This document shows, piece by piece, positions 62,901 to 64,000 of a stretch of DNA of 64,000 bases. The stretch is from contig CM049311.1 in NCBI GenBank assembly GCA_026874595.1, positions 36,001,176 through 36,065,175 of the forward strand, written 5' to 3'. The notes below the pieces were generated by a model. It saw nothing but the letters and a program-made list of their open reading frames with translations, had not been told where the DNA came from and did not search any database. The translations under genes and the position numbers were made by a program. Origin of the DNA: Sipunculus nudus (Eukaryota; Annelida; Sipuncula; Golfingiida; Sipunculidae). Each line of letters opens with the position of its first letter. Within the stretch, counting starts at the first letter, position 1.

Positions 62901-64000
62901 AGATGTTTGATAGTCCAGGAAGTGAAGGCTTTTAGATGTTTGAGAGTCAAGGAAGGGGAGGCTTTAAGATGTTTGATAGTCAAGCAAGGGGACGCTAATA
63001 GAGGATATATAGCAAAGAAAGGGGAGGGTTATAGGTGTTTGATAGACAAGGAAGGGGAGGCTTATGGATGTTAGAGAGTCAAGGAAGGGGACGCTAATAG
63101 AGGATATATAGCAAAGAAAGGGGAGGGTTATAGGTATTTAATAGACAAGGAAGGGGAGGCTTATGGATGTTAGAGAGTCAAGGGAGTGGAGGCTTTTAGA
63201 TGCGTGATAGTCAAGGGAGTCGAGGCTTTTAGATGTTTGATAGTCAAGGAAGGGGAGGCTTTTAGATGATTGATAGTCAAGGAAGGGGAGGCTTTTAGAT
63301 GTTAGAGAGTCAAGGAAGGGGAGGCTTTTAGATGTTTGATAGTCAAGGAAGGGAAGGCTCATAGCTGTTAGATAGTCAAGGAAGGGGACGCTAATAGAGG
63401 ATATATAGCAAAGAAAGGGGAGGGTTATAGGTGTTTGATAGACAAGGAAGGGGAGGCTTATGGATGTTAGAGAGTCAAGGAAAGGGAGGCTTATAGATGT
63501 AAGATAGTCAAGGAAGGGGAGGCTTGTAGATGTGAGATAGTCCAGGAAGGGGAGGCTTTTAGATGTTTGATAGTCAAGGAAGGGGAGGCTTGTAGATGTT
63601 TGATAGTCAAGGAAGGGGAGGCTTTTAGATGTTTCATAGTCAAGGAATGGGAGGCTTTTAGACGTTAGAGAGTCAAGGAATGGGGGGGGGCTTTTAGATA
63701 TTTTATAGTCAAGGAAGGGGAGGCTTATAGATGTTAGATAGTCAAGTAAGGGGAGGCTTATAGATGTTAGATAGTCAAGGAAGGGGAGGCTTGTAGATGT
63801 AAGATAGTCAAGGAAGGGGAGGCTTTTAGATGTTTGATAGTCAAGGAAGGGGAGGCTTGTAGATGTTAGATAGTCCAGGAAGGGGAGGCTTTTAGATGTT
63901 TGATAGTCAAGGAAGGGGAGGCTTTTAGATGTTTGATCGTCAAGGAAGGGGAGGCTTATGAATGTTAGAGAGTCAAGGAAGGGGAGGCTTATAAATGTTA
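56649..64000. repeat. ~3.24-kb (98-monomer) higher-order unit, two full copies and part of a third
   Basis: Copies run approximately 56649-59890 (3,242 bp), 59891-63137 (3,247 bp) and 63138 onward. Long stretches appear identical: 57779-58831 and 61026-62078 encode the same 350-residue frame. The 5-bp length difference between the first two copies equals the change in a G homopolymer: 14 G at 57259-57272, 19 G at 60501-60519 and 9 G at 63682-63690. The third copy also lacks some monomers near 63480. Confidence 0.9.

Larger units (their letters stand above)
55495..64000. repeat. Minisatellite, 33-bp monomer, about 257 copies, continuing beyond the window
   Basis: Units like GATAGTCAAGGAAGGGGAGG + CTTTTAGATGTTT repeat every 33 bp to the window edge. 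The period is divisible by three, so long frames stay open on both strands: minus-strand repeats of SLPFLDYQTSK (up to 350 codons, 57779-58831 and 61026-62078) and plus-strand repeats of FRCLIVKEVEA (about 154 codons). No start context, splice site, signal peptide or non-repeat domain supports a protein, so I annotate DNA repeat rather than genes. A variant unit with GGACGCTAATAGAGGATATA marks block boundaries. Confidence 0.95.

Noticed and set aside
45481-64000. CRISPR-like arrays (short regular repeats)
   Set aside because: Repeats are contiguous with no unique spacers, there are no cas genes and the genome is eukaryotic; these are minisatellites.

Overview
This is a eukaryotic, intron-bearing, AT-rich stretch that looks like the repeat-dense genome of a marine invertebrate, most likely a bivalve mollusc. 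That is an inference from the mix of repeats (L1/Tx1-like and CR1/Jockey-like LINE remnants, tRNA-derived SINEs, hAT and foldback elements, a Gmr1-like Ty3/gypsy element, many TA microsatellites) and not from a diagnostic gene. No bacterial operon, rRNA or bona fide tRNA gene is visible.

Host coding content is very small. The only convincing host gene is the 3' end of one plus-strand gene: an exon at 16188-16348 encoding a complete six-cysteine LDL-receptor class A (LDLa) domain, and a terminal exon at 24249-24317 encoding 22 residues and the stop. They are joined across a 7.9-kb intron and followed by a 3' UTR with a poly(A) signal at 24871. Upstream exons were not identified. The intron holds a solo LTR, an endonuclease/RT LINE remnant, a SINE and microsatellites.

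Layout. 1-1629: unannotated, one TA microsatellite. 1630-5494: a 3.9-kb element with ~105-115-bp terminal inverted repeats and three internal tandem arrays; the first contains perfect palindromic estrogen-response-element-type sequences. 6.3-7.7 kb: foldback/MITE-like DNA. 8.6-10.4 kb: a decayed LINE (RT with YADD box) interrupted by a 157-bp TG...CA element with tRNA-like boxes, then a SINE. 11.3-11.8 kb: second LINE fragment. 15.4-16.0 kb: SINE fragment and a MITE with perfect 67-bp inverted arms. 16.2-24.9 kb: the LDLa gene 3' end. 25.6-27.4 kb: a second TIR-plus-tandem-array element and a solo LTR. 29.5-34.9 kb: a composite repeat with three copies of a ~280-bp module. 36.4-44.1 kb: a two-LTR Ty3/gypsy element whose pol order is protease - integrase - reverse transcriptase - RNase H (Gmr1-type), with an L1/Tx1-like LINE inserted inside integrase. 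44.7-64.0 kb: about 19 kb of minisatellite in three families (27-, 26- and 33-bp monomers), with recent higher-order duplications of 2,573 bp, ~1.9 kb and ~3.24 kb. A SINE with a perfect 15-bp target duplication and a hAT-like element with an 8-bp target duplication are inserted near the junction of the 26- and 33-bp arrays.

Almost all open frames other than the LDLa exons and the retroelement parts are products of repeats (TA runs, 27- or 33-bp periodicity) or antisense shadows.
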